NCBI GenBank assembly: GCA_947632065.1
Contig: CANRNO010000008.1
Span: 1-36,957, forward strand
Source of the DNA: an uncultured Bacilli bacterium
GTDB taxonomy: Bacteria > Bacillota_I > Bacilli_A > RF39 > UBA660
Reading direction: 5' to 3'
DNA length: 36,957 bases
The position numbers and the translations under genes were made by a program. Positions within the stretch are counted from its first letter, which is position 1. Every line of letters begins with the position of its first letter. Below, piece by piece: positions 1-11,168 of this stretch. Below the pieces are notes generated by a model that did not search any database, had not been told where the DNA came from, and saw only the letters and a program-made list of their open reading frames with translations.

Positions 1-118
1 TCTTTTTATCTAAATAATAATTATATACAAATCTACTACTACCAATACATTTATTAATTAATATTTTTTGTTCTTCTATAGGATATATTCTAAATTGATA
101 AGCTTTATTTATTAACAC
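1..118 (-). CDS. tnpB: IS605-type TnpB (OrfB) transposase/RNA-guided nuclease, N-terminal part, truncated by window start
   Basis: Reverse complement reads (GTG)LINKAYQFRIYPIEEQKILINKCIGSSRFVYNYYLDKK, matching the typical OrfB_IS605 N-terminal HTH pattern (KAYxFRIYPxxEQ...RFVYNYYL). GTG start at 116-118, RBS GAGGGTGG upstream. Not in the supplied ORF track. Confidence 0.85.
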   Translation of the reverse strand, partial: MLINKAYQFRIYPIEEQKILINKCIGSSRFVYNYYLDKK

Positions 119-146
119 CGGAACCACCCTCTAACCTTATAAATTA

Positions 147-175
147 AGTATATCAATAAAACAATTGTACGTCAA
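147..175 (-). promoter_or_regulatory. Promoter for tnpB: TTGACG-N17-TATACT
   Basis: Minus strand: TTGACG (170-175), 17-nt spacer, TATACT (147-152), ~30 nt upstream of the tnpB GTG. Confidence 0.6.
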
Positions 176-228
176 TACTGTTTGTTAACTTTTGTTTATT
201 TTTGATTAAACTCACTTTCCTTATAAAT

Positions 229-256
229 AAAAAAAAGATATACAAAAATGTATACC
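229..256 (-). terminator. Intrinsic terminator of the S10-spc-alpha operon
   Basis: Minus strand GGTATACA-TTTT-TGTATATC followed by 8 T; the stem overlaps the rplQ stop codon. Confidence 0.75.
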
Positions 257-636
257 TATTTTGTTTTAGCTTCCTCTTTTTTCACTTCTGGTGCATCTAC
301 AAGTTTTAAAACAACCATTAAAGCATTATCTCCACGACGTTCATCAAGTTTTAAAATTTGAGTATATCCACCATTTCTATTAGCATAACGGCTTGCTAAA
401 TCATTAAATACTTTATCTACAACTTTTTTATCATTATGAACAAAAGCAAGAGCTCTACGACGAGAACCTAAATCTCCTTTTTTACCATAAGTAATTAACT
501 TATCTACAAATTTACGAACTTCTTTTGCTCTAGTATCTGTAGTAGTAATTGTCTCATTCATAATTACTTCTTTAGAAAGTGTAGCAAGCATACTTCTTCT
601 ATGTTTATTATCTCTACCTAATTTTCTATATGCCAT
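256..636 (-). CDS. rplQ: 50S ribosomal protein L17
   Basis: [17 protein letters not shown]... plus position after rpoA. Confidence 0.97.
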   Translation of the reverse strand: MAYRKLGRDNKHRRSMLATLSKEVIMNETITTTDTRAKEVRKFVDKLITYGKKGDLGSRRRALAFVHNDKKVVDKVFNDLASRYANRNGGYTQILKLDERRGDNALMVVLKLVDAPEVKKEEAKTK

Positions 637-653
637 TGTTAAACCTCCTTATT

Positions 654-1604
654 TTAGTCATCTTCACGTAAACTTAGACCCATTTCTTTAATCTTAGTTA
701 AAACTTCTTTTAAAGATTTCTTACCTAAATTACGTATTTTCATCATATCTGTTTCACTCTTATTAACTAAATCTTGGATATTGTGAATTCCAGCTCTCTT
801 TAAACAATTATAAGCTCTAACTGAGAAATCTAAATCCTCAATAGAAGTCTCTAGTGCTTTAACTTTAGGATCCTCTGTTTTTTCAATCATTATACCACTG
901 CAATCAGCAATTGATGATAAATCAGTTAAGATATCAAAATGTTCAATTAATATACGACTTGCTAAAGCAATAGCTTCTTCTGGTTTAATAGAACCATTAG
1001 TATGTACTTCTAATACTAACTTATCATAACTTTCATCTTGTCCTACACGAGCACTTTCAACATTATATGCAACATTTTCAACTGGAGAATATAATGAATC
1101 AATTGCAATAACTCCAGCTTTCTTAATTCCATAAAGCTTCTTATTTTCTTCACTCTTAACATATCCACGACCATTAGTAACAGTCATTTCCATATTTATA
1201 CTTCCACCTTTAGCTAAAGTACAAATAACTTTATCAGGATTTATAATTTCGATATCTGAATCATGTTCGATATCCTCAGCCTTAACTTCTCCTTCACGAG
1301 AAACATTAAGACGTATTATCTTCTCTTCATTTGAATGATTCTTAATAACTAAACCTTTTAAGTTTAATATAATCATTACAACATCTTCATAAACACCTTC
1401 AATAGTTTGAAATTCATGAAGTACACCATCAATTTTAATACTACTAATAGCACTACCTGGAAGAGATGATAACATAACTCTTCTTAAAGCATTACCTAAA
1501 GTTGTTCCGAATCCTCTTTCTAATGGTTCAAGTTCGAATTTTCCATAGAAATCACTTTCTACAGAATCAGTAATTTTATATATTGGTTTTTCAAATTGTA
1601 ACAT
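654..1604 (-). CDS. rpoA: DNA-directed RNA polymerase subunit alpha
   Basis: FELEPLERGFGTTLGNALRRVMLSSLPG; C-terminal alpha-CTD. Confidence 0.98.
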   Translation of the reverse strand: MLQFEKPIYKITDSVESDFYGKFELEPLERGFGTTLGNALRRVMLSSLPGSAISSIKIDGVLHEFQTIEGVYEDVVMIILNLKGLVIKNHSNEEKIIRLNVSREGEVKAEDIEHDSDIEIINPDKVICTLAKGGSINMEMTVTNGRGYVKSEENKKLYGIKKAGVIAIDSLYSPVENVAYNVESARVGQDESYDKLVLEVHTNGSIKPEEAIALASRILIEHFDILTDLSSIADCSGIMIEKTEDPKVKALETSIEDLDFSVRAYNCLKRAGIHNIQDLVNKSETDMMKIRNLGKKSLKEVLTKIKEMGLSLREDD

Positions 1605-1626
1605 GAAACTAACCTCCCTTTATTTA

Positions 1627-2010
1627 TTAACCGCGTGGGCGTTTTGGTGGACGACATCCATTATGTGGTATTGGTGTAACATCATAGATAGCTGTAACTT
1701 CAAGACCAGCTGTTTGAAGTGATCTAATAGCAGTCTCTCTACCTGGACCTAATCCTTTTACATATACTTCTACTTTACGCATATTCATATCATATGCTTT
1801 TTTACCTGCTTCTTCTGCAGCTTGTCCAGCAGCAAATGGAGTAGATTTTTTACTTCCCTTAAATCCTAGGGCACCTGGTGCTGCCCAAGTTACAACATTT
1901 CCATCCTTATCTGTAACAGTAATAATAGTATTATTAAATGTTGCATGGATATGAACAATACCTTCTGGTATATTCTTCTTTACTTTTTTCTTTCTAGTTT
2001 TATAAGCCAT
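1627..2010 (-). CDS. rpsK: 30S ribosomal protein S11
   Basis: [18 protein letters not shown]...[13 protein letters not shown]...[13 protein letters not shown]. Confidence 0.98.
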   Translation of the reverse strand: MAYKTRKKKVKKNIPEGIVHIHATFNNTIITVTDKDGNVVTWAAPGALGFKGSKKSTPFAAGQAAEEAGKKAYDMNMRKVEVYVKGLGPGRETAIRSLQTAGLEVTAIYDVTPIPHNGCRPPKRPRG

Positions 2011-2033
2011 AGGTTACTACCTCCTTTTATCTA

Positions 2034-2402
2034 TTATACTTTCTTCTTATTAGCTACAGTCTTACCTTTACCCTTACGAGTACGAGCATTTCTGTTAGTT
2101 CTTTGTCCTCTTACTGGAAGACCTTTTTTATGACGATCTCCTTGATAAGATCCGATTTCCATTTTAGTTTTAATATTCATATTTACTTCACGACGAAGAT
2201 CACCTTCAGTTAAATACTTATTAACTTCATCACGAATCTTAACTAAATCATCTTGAGTTAAATCCTTAGTAAGTGTAGTAGGATTTAGTCCTGCATCTCT
2301 TACTATTTTTCTTGCTAAACTCTTTCCAATACCATAAATATAAGTTAATGAAATAACTATATGTTTATTATCTGGAATATTTACTCCTTTAATACGTGCC
2401 AT
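2034..2402 (-). CDS. rpsM: 30S ribosomal protein S13
   Basis: [26 protein letters not shown]...[18 protein letters not shown]. Confidence 0.98.
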   Translation of the reverse strand: MARIKGVNIPDNKHIVISLTYIYGIGKSLARKIVRDAGLNPTTLTKDLTQDDLVKIRDEVNKYLTEGDLRREVNMNIKTKMEIGSYQGDRHKKGLPVRGQRTNRNARTRKGKGKTVANKKKV

Positions 2403-2420
2403 ATATTACACCTCCTAAAA

Positions 2421-2534
2421 TTATCCTTGTCTTTGTTTATGTTTTGGGTTCTCACAAATAACCATTGTTACCCCTTTACGTTTAACAACTTTACATTTTG
2501 GACACATTGGTTTTACTGATGCTTTTACTTTCAT
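2421..2534 (-). CDS. rpmJ: 50S ribosomal protein L36
   Basis: Read manually: [37 protein letters not shown] (37 aa), Cys-containing form; missing from the ORF track. Confidence 0.97.
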   Translation of the reverse strand: MKVKASVKPMCPKCKVVKRKGVTMVICENPKHKQRQG

Positions 2535-2547
2535 ATTTTCATCCTCC

Positions 2548-2763
2548 TCATTTACGATAGGTTATTCTCCCACGTGTTAAATCATAAGGCGAAAGTTCTA
2601 TCGTTACTGTATCACCTGGTAAGATGCGAATGTAATGCATTCGTATTTTACCAGAAACGTGGGCTTCTATCTTATGACCATTTTCAAGTTCAACTCTAAA
2701 CTTTCCTCCTGGTATAATTTCTAGAACTTTCCCTTCAACTTCAATAACGTCTTCTTTAGCCAT
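2548..2763 (-). CDS. infA: Translation initiation factor IF-1
   Basis: [51 protein letters not shown]. Confidence 0.98.
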   Translation of the reverse strand: MAKEDVIEVEGKVLEIIPGGKFRVELENGHKIEAHVSGKIRMHYIRILPGDTVTIELSPYDLTRGRITYRK

Positions 2764-2767
2764 CTTT

Positions 2768-3514
2768 TCACTCTCCTGTTAATATTTTATATCCATCTTC
2801 AGTTACAACTACTGTGTGTTCAAAATGAGCAGATGGACTACCGTCTTCTGTTATTACAGTCCAGTCATCATCTAAAAGTAAAATATCTGGACTACCTAAT
2901 GTTAACATTGGTTCAATAGCAATTACCATTCCAGGTTTTAATCTAACTCCAGTATTAGGAGTACCATAGTTTGGAACATCTGGATCTTCATGAACACTAG
3001 TACCAACACCATGTCCACAAAGTTCTAACACAACTCCAAGACCATGTTCATGAGCATAAGTCTCAATTGCATGTCCAATATCACCAATTCTATTTCCTGG
3101 TTTTACTTGACTAAGACCAACGAATAGAGATTTCTCTGTATCAGTAAGTAATTGTTCTATATCTTTACTTACCTCTCCTACTGTATAAGTCCATGCTGAA
3201 TCTCCATGATAACCCTTATAACATGCACCAATATCAACTGAAATAATATCACCATTTTCAAGTTTTCTATCACTAGGAATACCATGAACTACTTCATCAT
3301 TTATACTAGCACATATAGTAGCAGGAAATCCATCATACCCCTTAAAAGAAGGTGTAGCATCTTGACTTCTAATAAAATCTTCTGCTAAGCGATCTAACTC
3401 TTTAGTCGTAATACCTTCTTTTATAAAAGGCTTCAAATATTGATGAGTATCATAAACAATCTTACCTGCTTTTCTTAAAAGTTTTATCTCTCTTTCACTT
3501 TTAATAGTGATCAT
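2768..3514 (-). CDS. map: Methionine aminopeptidase type I
   Basis: [35 protein letters not shown], motifs of MetAP. Confidence 0.97.
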   Translation of the reverse strand: MITIKSEREIKLLRKAGKIVYDTHQYLKPFIKEGITTKELDRLAEDFIRSQDATPSFKGYDGFPATICASINDEVVHGIPSDRKLENGDIISVDIGACYKGYHGDSAWTYTVGEVSKDIEQLLTDTEKSLFVGLSQVKPGNRIGDIGHAIETYAHEHGLGVVLELCGHGVGTSVHEDPDVPNYGTPNTGVRLKPGMVIAIEPMLTLGSPDILLLDDDWTVITEDGSPSAHFEHTVVVTEDGYKILTGE

Positions 3515-4173
3515 TAACTTTCATCTCCAATAATCTTATCAATTCTTTGGAAAACTTCTTCTATAGTACCTATACCATCAACATGTTTTAAAACACCTTG
3601 TTTTTCATAATGTTTAATAATAGGCTCAGTTTTATCTAAATAAGTTTGATAACGTGTATTAAAAGCTTCAATATTATCATCACTTCTTTGATAAAGTCTT
3701 CCTCCACATTCATCACAAACCGACTCTTGTTTTGGAGTATTCTCTAAAACATTTACATTGTAGATTGCTCCACAATCCTCACAAATTCTTCTACCGACTA
3801 TTCTTTTTTCTAAGACATCTCTATCTATATCTATTGATATTACATTACCAACTTCAAAACCTAAAGATTTTAAAATTTCATCATAATGAATAGCTTGTTC
3901 CAAATTTCTTGGAAAACCATCAATTATAAATCCATTTTTACAATCATCTTTTTCTAATCTTTGTTTTACAAGTTCATAAGTAATTTCATCTTTAACAAGA
4001 TTTCCACTTGATAAAGTTTCTCTAACATATATTCCCATCTCAGTATCTTCTTTGGAAATATCTCTTAAAATATCTCCTGTAGATATATGAGGAATATGAT
4101 ATTTTTCTGTTATAAGTTCTGCTTGTGTTCCTTTACCCGCTGCTGGGGGCGCAACTAACATTATATTTTTCAT
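3514..4173 (-). CDS. adk: Adenylate kinase (zinc-lid form)
   Basis: GKGTQAELI, GFPRNLEQA, RRICEDCGAIYN...CDECGGRLYQR. Confidence 0.96.
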   Translation of the reverse strand: MKNIMLVAPPAAGKGTQAELITEKYHIPHISTGDILRDISKEDTEMGIYVRETLSSGNLVKDEITYELVKQRLEKDDCKNGFIIDGFPRNLEQAIHYDEILKSLGFEVGNVISIDIDRDVLEKRIVGRRICEDCGAIYNVNVLENTPKQESVCDECGGRLYQRSDDNIEAFNTRYQTYLDKTEPIIKHYEKQGVLKHVDGIGTIEEVFQRIDKIIGDES

Positions 4174-5432
4174 CGTCTACTATATCCTCTCTTATAACTT
4201 CTAGCAAGTATACTACCTTCAAGTTGTTTATATGTCTCAAGTGCAACTCCAACTACGATTAATAGTCCAGTTCCACCAATAGTAACTGTTGTAGGTAAAC
4301 TAGTTACTTTAGAGAATATTATTGGAAGTCCTGCTAGAACAACTAAGAATAATGATCCTAAAACTGTAAGTCTTGATAATATTCTATTTATATGTTCTTC
4401 AGTTTCTTCTCCTGGTCTAATACCTGGAATATATCCTCCATTTTCTTGTAAATTCTTAGCAAACTCATCAGGTTTTAATTGAATAAATGTATAAAAATAT
4501 GAGAACAAGAAAATTAATACTACATATACTACAAAACCAACTGGAGTTGTATACACTAAATATTTTTGAACAAATAATGTAAATCCTTCATTTCTAACTA
4601 CTTGTGCAATAAATGTTGGAATTGAAAGTAGACTAGATGCAAAAATTACTGGAATAACTCCTGCTGAATTAATCTTAATTGGCATAAATGATTGACTAGC
4701 ACCATAAGCATTTGTTGATTTATTTGCATATTGTATAGGTATTCTTCTTTCACTTTCTTGAACAAAGATTACACCAATAACAATTAAGAAATATACAATA
4801 ACAAATAAAGCAAATTTTAAAAATCCAAGTATAGTTTGTTGTGTTGTTGTAAATTTCACTAAATTAGTAAATGCAACAGTAAACATCTCTGGTAAACTAG
4901 CAATAATACCAGCCATAATAATTAAACTTATTCCATTTCCAATTCCCTTTTGACTAATTTGATCTCCAAGCCATAACAAGAATGAAGTACCAGCAGTAAT
5001 AATAGTTGAAATATATAAATACTGCATTGGATTACCAGTTTTTCCAAGCATTGCAAATGCTAAGATATAACCTTCAAAGAATGAAAATCCTATACCAACA
5101 AATCTTGTTATTTGATTAATCTTTTGACGACCAACATGACCTTGCTTAGCAAGTTCAGAAAAATAAGGAACTATATCCATTTGTAATAATTGCATAATAA
5201 TAGATGCAGTAATGTATGGTGTAACTCCTAATGTAAATATAGAACCAGGAGTACCTCCACCCATTCTATTAATAAGTTCTAAAGCAGCAAACTTACCATT
5301 CATATCTTCAATTCCAGGAATAGTTATTTCTCTTCCTAAAATGAAAATTGTAAGCACTCCTAATGTAAATAATATTCTTTTTCTTAAATCTTTATTTGTA
5401 GGAGTAAATAATTGCTTTATGGTTTTAAACAT
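4170..5432 (-). CDS. secY: Preprotein translocase subunit SecY
   Basis: GVTPYITASIIMQLLQ, QKGIGNGISLIIMAGI, GIRPGEETEEHI; multi-TM; 4-nt overlap with adk. Confidence 0.98.
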   Translation of the reverse strand: MFKTIKQLFTPTNKDLRKRILFTLGVLTIFILGREITIPGIEDMNGKFAALELINRMGGGTPGSIFTLGVTPYITASIIMQLLQMDIVPYFSELAKQGHVGRQKINQITRFVGIGFSFFEGYILAFAMLGKTGNPMQYLYISTIITAGTSFLLWLGDQISQKGIGNGISLIIMAGIIASLPEMFTVAFTNLVKFTTTQQTILGFLKFALFVIVYFLIVIGVIFVQESERRIPIQYANKSTNAYGASQSFMPIKINSAGVIPVIFASSLLSIPTFIAQVVRNEGFTLFVQKYLVYTTPVGFVVYVVLIFLFSYFYTFIQLKPDEFAKNLQENGGYIPGIRPGEETEEHINRILSRLTVLGSLFLVVLAGLPIIFSKVTSLPTTVTIGGTGLLIVVGVALETYKQLEGSILARSYKRGYSRR

Positions 5433-5433
5433 A

Positions 5434-5877
5434 TTAGATCACCTCAGCTTTACTTCCTGCACTTTCAATCTTAGCTAAGGCAGTTTTTGAAAACTTATGT
5501 CCTTGAATAGTTAACTTCTTCTCAAGAGTTCCATTTCCAAGAACTTTAATTCCTGCTAATTGCTTACGAACAATTCTTTTTTCTAAAAGTAATGCTGGTG
5601 TAACTAAAGTTCCATCATCAAATACATTTAAATCACTTAAATTAACAGTAGCATATACTTTCTTAAATCTATGATTTGAAAATCCTCTTTTTGGAAGTCT
5701 ACGATATAAAGGTAATTGTCCACCTTCAAATACTGGATTAATACTTCCACCACTACGTGCCTTTTGTCCCTTTTGTCCACGACCACTAGTTTTTCCTAAA
5801 CCAGATCCAGGTCCACGACCTACACGTTTCTTAGAGCTTGTAGCTCCTATATTCTTTTCTAATTCATGTAACTTCAT
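5434..5877 (-). CDS. rplO: 50S ribosomal protein L15
   Basis: [28 protein letters not shown]. Confidence 0.98.
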   Translation of the reverse strand: MKLHELEKNIGATSSKKRVGRGPGSGLGKTSGRGQKGQKARSGGSINPVFEGGQLPLYRRLPKRGFSNHRFKKVYATVNLSDLNVFDDGTLVTPALLLEKRIVRKQLAGIKVLGNGTLEKKLTIQGHKFSKTALAKIESAGSKAEVI

Positions 5878-6386
5878 TATCCTAATATCTCCTCTACTGA
5901 TTTACCACGAAGTCTTGCAACTTCTTCTGGTGTTTTAATAGATTTTAGCGCATTAATGGCTGCAGTTGCCATATTTAATTTAGTTCTTGCTCCTAGGGAC
6001 TTAGAAACAATATCACGAACTCCCGCTAATTCTAGAACAGCTCTTACTGAACCACCAGCAATAACTCCAGTACCTGCAGCAGCAGGTTTAATAATAACTC
6101 TAGCAGCTCCACTAGTACCTATTGCCTCATGTGCAACTGTTCTTCCATCTATTAGAGGTATTTTAATCATATTTTTATTAGCATCTTGAATTGCCTTTTT
6201 AATAGCATCTGGTACTTCATTAGCTTTTCCAGTACCAATACCAACAAGACCTTTTCTATCTCCAACAACTACAGTTGCAGAAAATCTTCTTTGACGACCA
6301 CCTTTGTTAACTTTAACAACACTTTTGATCTCAATTACTAATTCTTCTAAAGCCTTGTCTTTTGAAAAATCTTTCTTTCTTTGCAT
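5877..6386 (-). CDS. rpsE: 30S ribosomal protein S5
   Basis: [34 protein letters not shown]; stop overlaps the rplO start. Confidence 0.98.
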   Translation of the reverse strand: MQRKKDFSKDKALEELVIEIKSVVKVNKGGRQRRFSATVVVGDRKGLVGIGTGKANEVPDAIKKAIQDANKNMIKIPLIDGRTVAHEAIGTSGAARVIIKPAAAGTGVIAGGSVRAVLELAGVRDIVSKSLGARTKLNMATAAINALKSIKTPEEVARLRGKSVEEILG

Positions 6387-6398
6387 AGTAACCTCCTA

Positions 6399-6761
6399 TT
6401 AGAATTTAAGTCCGGCTTCACGCGCAGCATTTGCAAGCGCTTCAACACGTCCATGATAAAGATATCCACCTCTATCAAATACTACTTTTGTTATATTAGC
6501 TTTCTTTGCTTCTTTTGCAATTTTCTCACCAACTAATTTTGCTGCTTCTACATTTCCACCATTTTTAATATTTAAATCTTTATCTAGTGAAGAAGCAGAA
6601 CAAAGAGTAGTCTTATTTTCATCATTTATGATTTGTGCATAGATTTCTTTATTTGATCTAAACACATTTAATCTTGGTGTAGCTTCAGTTCCCATAATTT
6701 TATTACGAATTCTTTCATGTCTAGCAATACGCATTGCATTACGAGATTCTTTTTTTATCAT
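6399..6761 (-). CDS. rplR: 50S ribosomal protein L18
   Basis: [19 protein letters not shown]...[27 protein letters not shown]. Confidence 0.97.
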   Translation of the reverse strand: MIKKESRNAMRIARHERIRNKIMGTEATPRLNVFRSNKEIYAQIINDENKTTLCSASSLDKDLNIKNGGNVEAAKLVGEKIAKEAKKANITKVVFDRGGYLYHGRVEALANAAREAGLKF

Positions 6762-6784
6762 ATTATCCTCCTTTTTCTACTTAA

Positions 6785-7315
6785 TTAAGCAGCTTTCTTT
6801 CCTTCCTTACGACGAATATGTTCATTCTCATAACGAATTCCTTTACCTTTATAAGGCTCTGGTGGTCTTACCTTTCTAACGTTTGCAGCAAACTCTCCAA
6901 CTTTAACTTTATCAATACCTTTGATAACTATTTTATTGTTTCCATCTGCTGTAACAGTAAGTCCATCTACAACTTCCATCTCTACAGGATGAGAATATCC
7001 TGCATTAATTACTAACTTTTTACCTTGAACATTAAAACGATATCCAACACCAACTATTTCTAGTGCTTTTTCATAACCATCAGTAACACCTTTAATCATA
7101 TTAGTAATTAAAGCATTCATTGTACCATGATTAGCTTTAAATTCTTCGCTTTTTCTCTCTAAGGTAATAGCATTTTCTTCTTGTTTCATAGTAATACCAT
7201 TAAGCATTACTTGTTCTAAAGTTCCTTTAGGTCCTTTTACCTCAACTATATTATCATTCATTGTTACAGTAACGTTCTCAGGAACTTTGATGATACGATT
7301 ACCAATACGGCTCAT
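6785..7315 (-). CDS. rplF: 50S ribosomal protein L6
   Basis: MSRIGNRIIKVPENVTV...PPEPYKGKGIRYENEHIRRKEGKK. Confidence 0.98.
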   Translation of the reverse strand: MSRIGNRIIKVPENVTVTMNDNIVEVKGPKGTLEQVMLNGITMKQEENAITLERKSEEFKANHGTMNALITNMIKGVTDGYEKALEIVGVGYRFNVQGKKLVINAGYSHPVEMEVVDGLTVTADGNNKIVIKGIDKVKVGEFAANVRKVRPPEPYKGKGIRYENEHIRRKEGKKAA

Positions 7316-7342
7316 ATGTACACCTCCTCATATTAATAAATT

Positions 7343-7744
7343 TTACCAAATATAAGCTATAACTTCCCCACCTATATTATTCTTGCGAGCTTCTTTATCT
7401 GTCATTATTCCACGTGATGTAGAAATAATAGCTATTCCTAATCCATTAAGAACTTTTGGTAACTCATCATGTTTAGCATAAACACGAAGTCCTGGTTTAG
7501 AAATTCTCTTTAGCCCAGTGATAACTCTCTGTTTCTTATCAGCATATTTTAAAGTTAATACAAGAGTTCCTTGAACATTATCTTTTTCTAATTTATAGTC
7601 TTTAATAAATCCTTCTTCTTTTAAGATTCTAGCAATCTCACTTTTTTCCTTTGATGCTGGAACCTTTACTTCTTCATAACGCATACCATTAGCATTACGA
7701 ATGCGTGTTAACATATCTGCGATTGAATCTGTTACTACTGCCAT
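7343..7744 (-). CDS. rpsH: 30S ribosomal protein S8
   Basis: [14 protein letters not shown]...[33 protein letters not shown]. Confidence 0.98.
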   Translation of the reverse strand: MAVVTDSIADMLTRIRNANGMRYEEVKVPASKEKSEIARILKEEGFIKDYKLEKDNVQGTLVLTLKYADKKQRVITGLKRISKPGLRVYAKHDELPKVLNGLGIAIISTSRGIMTDKEARKNNIGGEVIAYIW

Positions 7745-7765
7745 TTATAACTCCTCCTTTCACGC

Positions 7766-7951
7766 TTACCAACTTGATTTTTTTACACCTGGTATTTGTC
7801 CTTTATTAGCAAGTTCTCTAAAACATATACGACAAATTCCAAACTTACTCATAACACCATGAGGTCTTCCACAACGTGAACATCTAGTATATTCACGTAC
7901 TTTGTATTTTTGTTTTTTACGCGCTTTTGCGATTATACTTTTCTTTGCCAT
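7766..7951 (-). CDS. rpsN: 30S ribosomal protein S14 type Z (61 aa, zinc-binding)
   Basis: [61 protein letters not shown]; start moved from 7993 to the internal ATG with RBS. Confidence 0.97.
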   Translation of the reverse strand: MAKKSIIAKARKKQKYKVREYTRCSRCGRPHGVMSKFGICRICFRELANKGQIPGVKKSSW

Positions 7952-7964
7952 TTTATCCCTCCAA

Positions 7965-8504
7965 TTACTTTCTAAAAGGAATTCCAAGTCCATCTAATAA
8001 GTCAAATGCTTCTTCATTAGTATTAGCTGTAGTTACGAAAACGATATCCATTCCACGTACTTTTACAACTTCATCATATTCGATTTCAGAGAAAATTAAT
8101 TGTTCTTTAATTCCCATAGTATAGTTTCCTCTTCCATCAAATGATCTTTTATTAACACCTCTGAAGTCACGTACACGAGGTAGAGAAATAGCAATTAACT
8201 TATCCATAAAGTTATACATATTTTCTCCACGTAATGTAACTTTACATCCGATAGATTGTCCTTCTCTTACTTTAAATCCTGCAACTGATTTCTTTGCTTT
8301 TGTAATAACTGGTTTTTGTCCAGCAATTTTAGTTAAGTCAGATACTGCTGCATCTAACAATTTAGAATTTGTTGTAGCATCTCCAACTCCCATGTTGATA
8401 ACAATTTTATCAATCTTAGGAACTTCCATAACGCTCTTATAATTATATTTTTTCATTAAACTTGGAACTACTTCATTTAAGTATTTCTCTTTTAGGCGGT
8501 TCAT
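7965..8504 (-). CDS. rplE: 50S ribosomal protein L5
   Basis: [43 protein letters not shown]. Confidence 0.98.
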   Translation of the reverse strand: MNRLKEKYLNEVVPSLMKKYNYKSVMEVPKIDKIVINMGVGDATTNSKLLDAAVSDLTKIAGQKPVITKAKKSVAGFKVREGQSIGCKVTLRGENMYNFMDKLIAISLPRVRDFRGVNKRSFDGRGNYTMGIKEQLIFSEIEYDEVVKVRGMDIVFVTTANTNEEAFDLLDGLGIPFRK

Positions 8505-8521
8505 AGTTGTCCTCCTTCCAA

Positions 8522-8830
8522 TTAATCAATTTTTTCATTTGATTTTTTTGTAACTCTTATTTTTTTACCTGATTTACTATCAGTATCATGTCCTATTCTA
8601 GTTCTCTTTTTAGTCTTAGGATCAACAATCATAACATTAGATGCATGAATTGGTGCTTCTACTTCTAGAATTCCACCAGTCTCTTGACCAGTAGGTTTTT
8701 GATGTTTCTTAACAATATGAACACCTTCAACAACTACTTTATTTTCATTTTTTAATGTCTTAATTATTTTTCCTTCCTTACCTTTATCAGAACCAGCAAT
8801 AACGACTACTTTATCTCCAACTTTTAGCAT
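8522..8830 (-). CDS. rplX: 50S ribosomal protein L24
   Basis: [23 protein letters not shown] motif. Confidence 0.97.
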   Translation of the reverse strand: MLKVGDKVVVIAGSDKGKEGKIIKTLKNENKVVVEGVHIVKKHQKPTGQETGGILEVEAPIHASNVMIVDPKTKKRTRIGHDTDSKSGKKIRVTKKSNEKID

Positions 8831-8842
8831 TATTCTTCCTCC

Positions 8843-9211
8843 TTATAGTACTTCTTTTGCTAAAGATACAATCTTCATATAATCTTTATCACGAAGTTCA
8901 CGTGCTACTGGTCCGAAAATACGAGTACCAACTGGACTCTTATCATCTTTAATAATAACACAAGCATTATCGTCAAACTTAATATAACTTCCGTCGTCAC
9001 GTCTAACGCCTTGACGACTACGAACGATAACTGCTTTTACAACTTTTCCTTTTGGAAGTGCTGAGTTAGGAATAGCATTTTTAACTGTACCTACAACAAC
9101 ATCTCCAATATTTCCTGTCTTAACCTTGCTCCCACCAAGTACACGAATAACTAAAAGTTCACGTGCTCCTGAGTTATCAGCAACTTTTAATCGACTTTCT
9201 TGTTGTAACAT
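8843..9211 (-). CDS. rplN: 50S ribosomal protein L14
   Basis: [28 protein letters not shown]. Confidence 0.98.
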   Translation of the reverse strand: MLQQESRLKVADNSGARELLVIRVLGGSKVKTGNIGDVVVGTVKNAIPNSALPKGKVVKAVIVRSRQGVRRDDGSYIKFDDNACVIIKDDKSPVGTRIFGPVARELRDKDYMKIVSLAKEVL

Positions 9212-9241
9212 AATTATTCCTCCTTCTCATCAAAGCATTTA

Positions 9242-9502
9242 TTATAAAATTACTGCTTCTTTTACTATTTCTTTTAAATAAAAATGTTTTGTTTTTGAGA
9301 TTGGTCTTGTTGAAACAATTCTTACTGTATCTCCTACTTTTGCTTTATTTGTCTCATCATGTACAGAGTATTTCTTAGAACTCTTAACTCTCTTGTGATA
9401 TAACGGATGAGTTTTATAAGTTTCTACTAAAACTGTTATCGTCTTATTATTAGTAGCACTAACTACTTTTCCAACTAGCTCTTTTCTGATTTTCTTTTCC
9501 AT
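9242..9502 (-). CDS. rpsQ: 30S ribosomal protein S17
   Basis: [45 protein letters not shown]; start at the internal ATG with SD rather than the ORF-track start 9535. Confidence 0.96.
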   Translation of the reverse strand: MEKKIRKELVGKVVSATNNKTITVLVETYKTHPLYHKRVKSSKKYSVHDETNKAKVGDTVRIVSTRPISKTKHFYLKEIVKEAVIL

Positions 9503-9512
9503 GATAACCTCC

Positions 9513-9707
9513 CTACGCATCCTTCTTACGTTCATTAAGAACGGTTTTCATTCTTGCTACGGTGTGTCTTAAATCTCTGATTCTTGAAGGTTTTTCTAAA
9601 GTACCAGTTGCTTGTTGAAAACGTAAATTAAATAACTCTTCTTTACTTTCTTTTAACTTCTCTTCTATTTCTTCATTAGATAGTTGTCTTATTTCTTTAA
9701 CCTTCAT
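9513..9707 (-). CDS. rpmC: 50S ribosomal protein L29
   Basis: [37 protein letters not shown]. Confidence 0.97.
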   Translation of the reverse strand: MKVKEIRQLSNEEIEEKLKESKEELFNLRFQQATGTLEKPSRIRDLRHTVARMKTVLNERKKDA

Positions 9708-10128
9708 TTACATCACCACCATTTTCTTTTTTAACAAATTTTGTGGCCATCGGTAATTTGTGTCCAGCAAGTCTTAACGCCTCACGTGCTACTTCTTCGC
9801 TAACTCCAGAAATTTCAAACATAATCTTTCCTTCCTTAACAACAGCAACCCATCCTTCAACGTTACCTTTACCTTTACCTTGACGAGTACCGATAGGTTT
9901 TTTAGTAAGTGGCATATGTGGGAATATATTAATCCACACTTTTCCACCACGCTTCATATAACGTGTCATGGCAATACGTGCAGCTTCTATTTGATTAGCA
10001 GTAACCCAAGCACCTTCTTTAGCTTGAATACCATACTCTCCAAAATGTAATTCAGTATTACCACGAGATTTACCTTCATGAGGTAATCTATGAACACGTC
10101 TATATTTTACTCTTGACGGTATCAACAT
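9697..10128 (-). CDS. rplP: 50S ribosomal protein L16
   Basis: [14 protein letters not shown]...[37 protein letters not shown]. Confidence 0.98.
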   Translation of the reverse strand: MLIPSRVKYRRVHRLPHEGKSRGNTELHFGEYGIQAKEGAWVTANQIEAARIAMTRYMKRGGKVWINIFPHMPLTKKPIGTRQGKGKGNVEGWVAVVKEGKIMFEISGVSEEVAREALRLAGHKLPMATKFVKKENGGDVNEG

Positions 10129-10129
10129 A

Positions 10130-10783
10130 TTAATTACCTCCCTTAACTTTTTTTGAAGGAAGAATTTCTCCTTTATAAATCCATACTTTTACACCGATTT
10201 TTCCATATGTAGTATCTGCTTCTGCAGTTGCATAATCAATATCAGCGCGTAATGTATGTAGAGGAATAACTCCTTCTTTATATCCTTCACTACGAGCCAT
10301 ATCAGCACCACCAAGGCGACCTGATACCAAAGTTTTAATTCCCTTAGCTCCAGCTTTCATACCATTTCTAATAGCACGTTTTTGAGCCATACGGAATGAT
10401 GCTCTGTTTGTGATTTGGTTTGCAATTGAATCTGCTACTAGTTGAGCATTCAAATCAGCCTTCTTAATATCAACTATTGAAATTTGAACTTTCTCACCAG
10501 CAATAGAAGATAATTGCTTTTTAAGTTTTTCTATTTCTTCTCCACCACGTCCAATCATAACACCTGGTTTAGAAGTATGTATAAATAATTCACATCTCTT
10601 AGAATTTCTTTCAATTTCAACTTTAGCAATTCCGGCATTCTTTAAATTTTCTTCTAAATATTTTCTAATCTTAATATCTTTATCTAAATACTTAGAGAAA
10701 TCTTTTTTATTAGCATACCATTTTGCATTCCAGTCTTTATTAATTCCAAGTCTAAGTCCTCTAGGATCTGTCTTTTGTCCCAT
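10130..10783 (-). CDS. rpsC: 30S ribosomal protein S3
   Basis: [24 protein letters not shown]...KH-like [14 protein letters not shown]. Confidence 0.98.
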   Translation of the reverse strand: MGQKTDPRGLRLGINKDWNAKWYANKKDFSKYLDKDIKIRKYLEENLKNAGIAKVEIERNSKRCELFIHTSKPGVMIGRGGEEIEKLKKQLSSIAGEKVQISIVDIKKADLNAQLVADSIANQITNRASFRMAQKRAIRNGMKAGAKGIKTLVSGRLGGADMARSEGYKEGVIPLHTLRADIDYATAEADTTYGKIGVKVWIYKGEILPSKKVKGGN

Positions 10784-10797
10784 AAGTTAACCTCCTA

Positions 10798-11145
10798 TTA
10801 ATTTTTAGCTTCAGCCTTTAAAGCCACAACAATTACTATGTGACTAGTTCTATGATCTTTGCGTCCGATATGAGAACGTGAATCAAACATATGACGTTTC
10901 ATAACAGGACCAGCATCTACTCTTGCTTCTTTAACATATAATACATTAGCATCAGCACCTTCATTATTAACAGCATTAGCGATAGCAGAATCTAACACTT
11001 TCTTAATAAGTTTGGCAGCTTTAGTATTAGTGTTATTTAAAATTGTTAATGCTTCACTTGTATCTTTACCACGAATTAAATCTATTGTAAGACGTGTTCT
11101 TATAGGAGAGATACGAAGTGATTTAGCTTTTGCGATTGCTTCCAT
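10798..11145 (-). CDS. rplV: 50S ribosomal protein L22
   Basis: AKAKSLRISPIRTRLTIDLIRGK...SHIGRKDHRTSHIVIVV. Confidence 0.97.
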   Translation of the reverse strand: MEAIAKAKSLRISPIRTRLTIDLIRGKDTSEALTILNNTNTKAAKLIKKVLDSAIANAVNNEGADANVLYVKEARVDAGPVMKRHMFDSRSHIGRKDHRTSHIVIVVALKAEAKN

Positions 11146-11168
11146 TTTCTAATTCCTCCTATTTAGTT

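Noticed and set aside
1945-2133. Plus-strand ORF of 62 aa antisense to rpsK/rpsM
   Set aside because: Antisense to highly conserved ribosomal genes, no RBS or family; shadow ORF. The same applies to plus-strand ORFs at 5212, 5956, 6818, 7927, 11493, 13536, 18595, 26056, 29507, 30167 and 30854.
3514-4173. Cys4 insertion in adenylate kinase as unusual
   Set aside because: Zinc-binding LID is common in Gram-positive Adk.
7952-7993. N-terminal extension of S14 ([13 protein letters not shown])
   Set aside because: Overlaps the end of rplE; the canonical 61-aa S14 starts at 7951 with its own RBS. Similar extension rejected for S17 (9503-9535), L3 (14049-14063), Spo0A, the amidotransferase and the plus-strand LRR-like gene.
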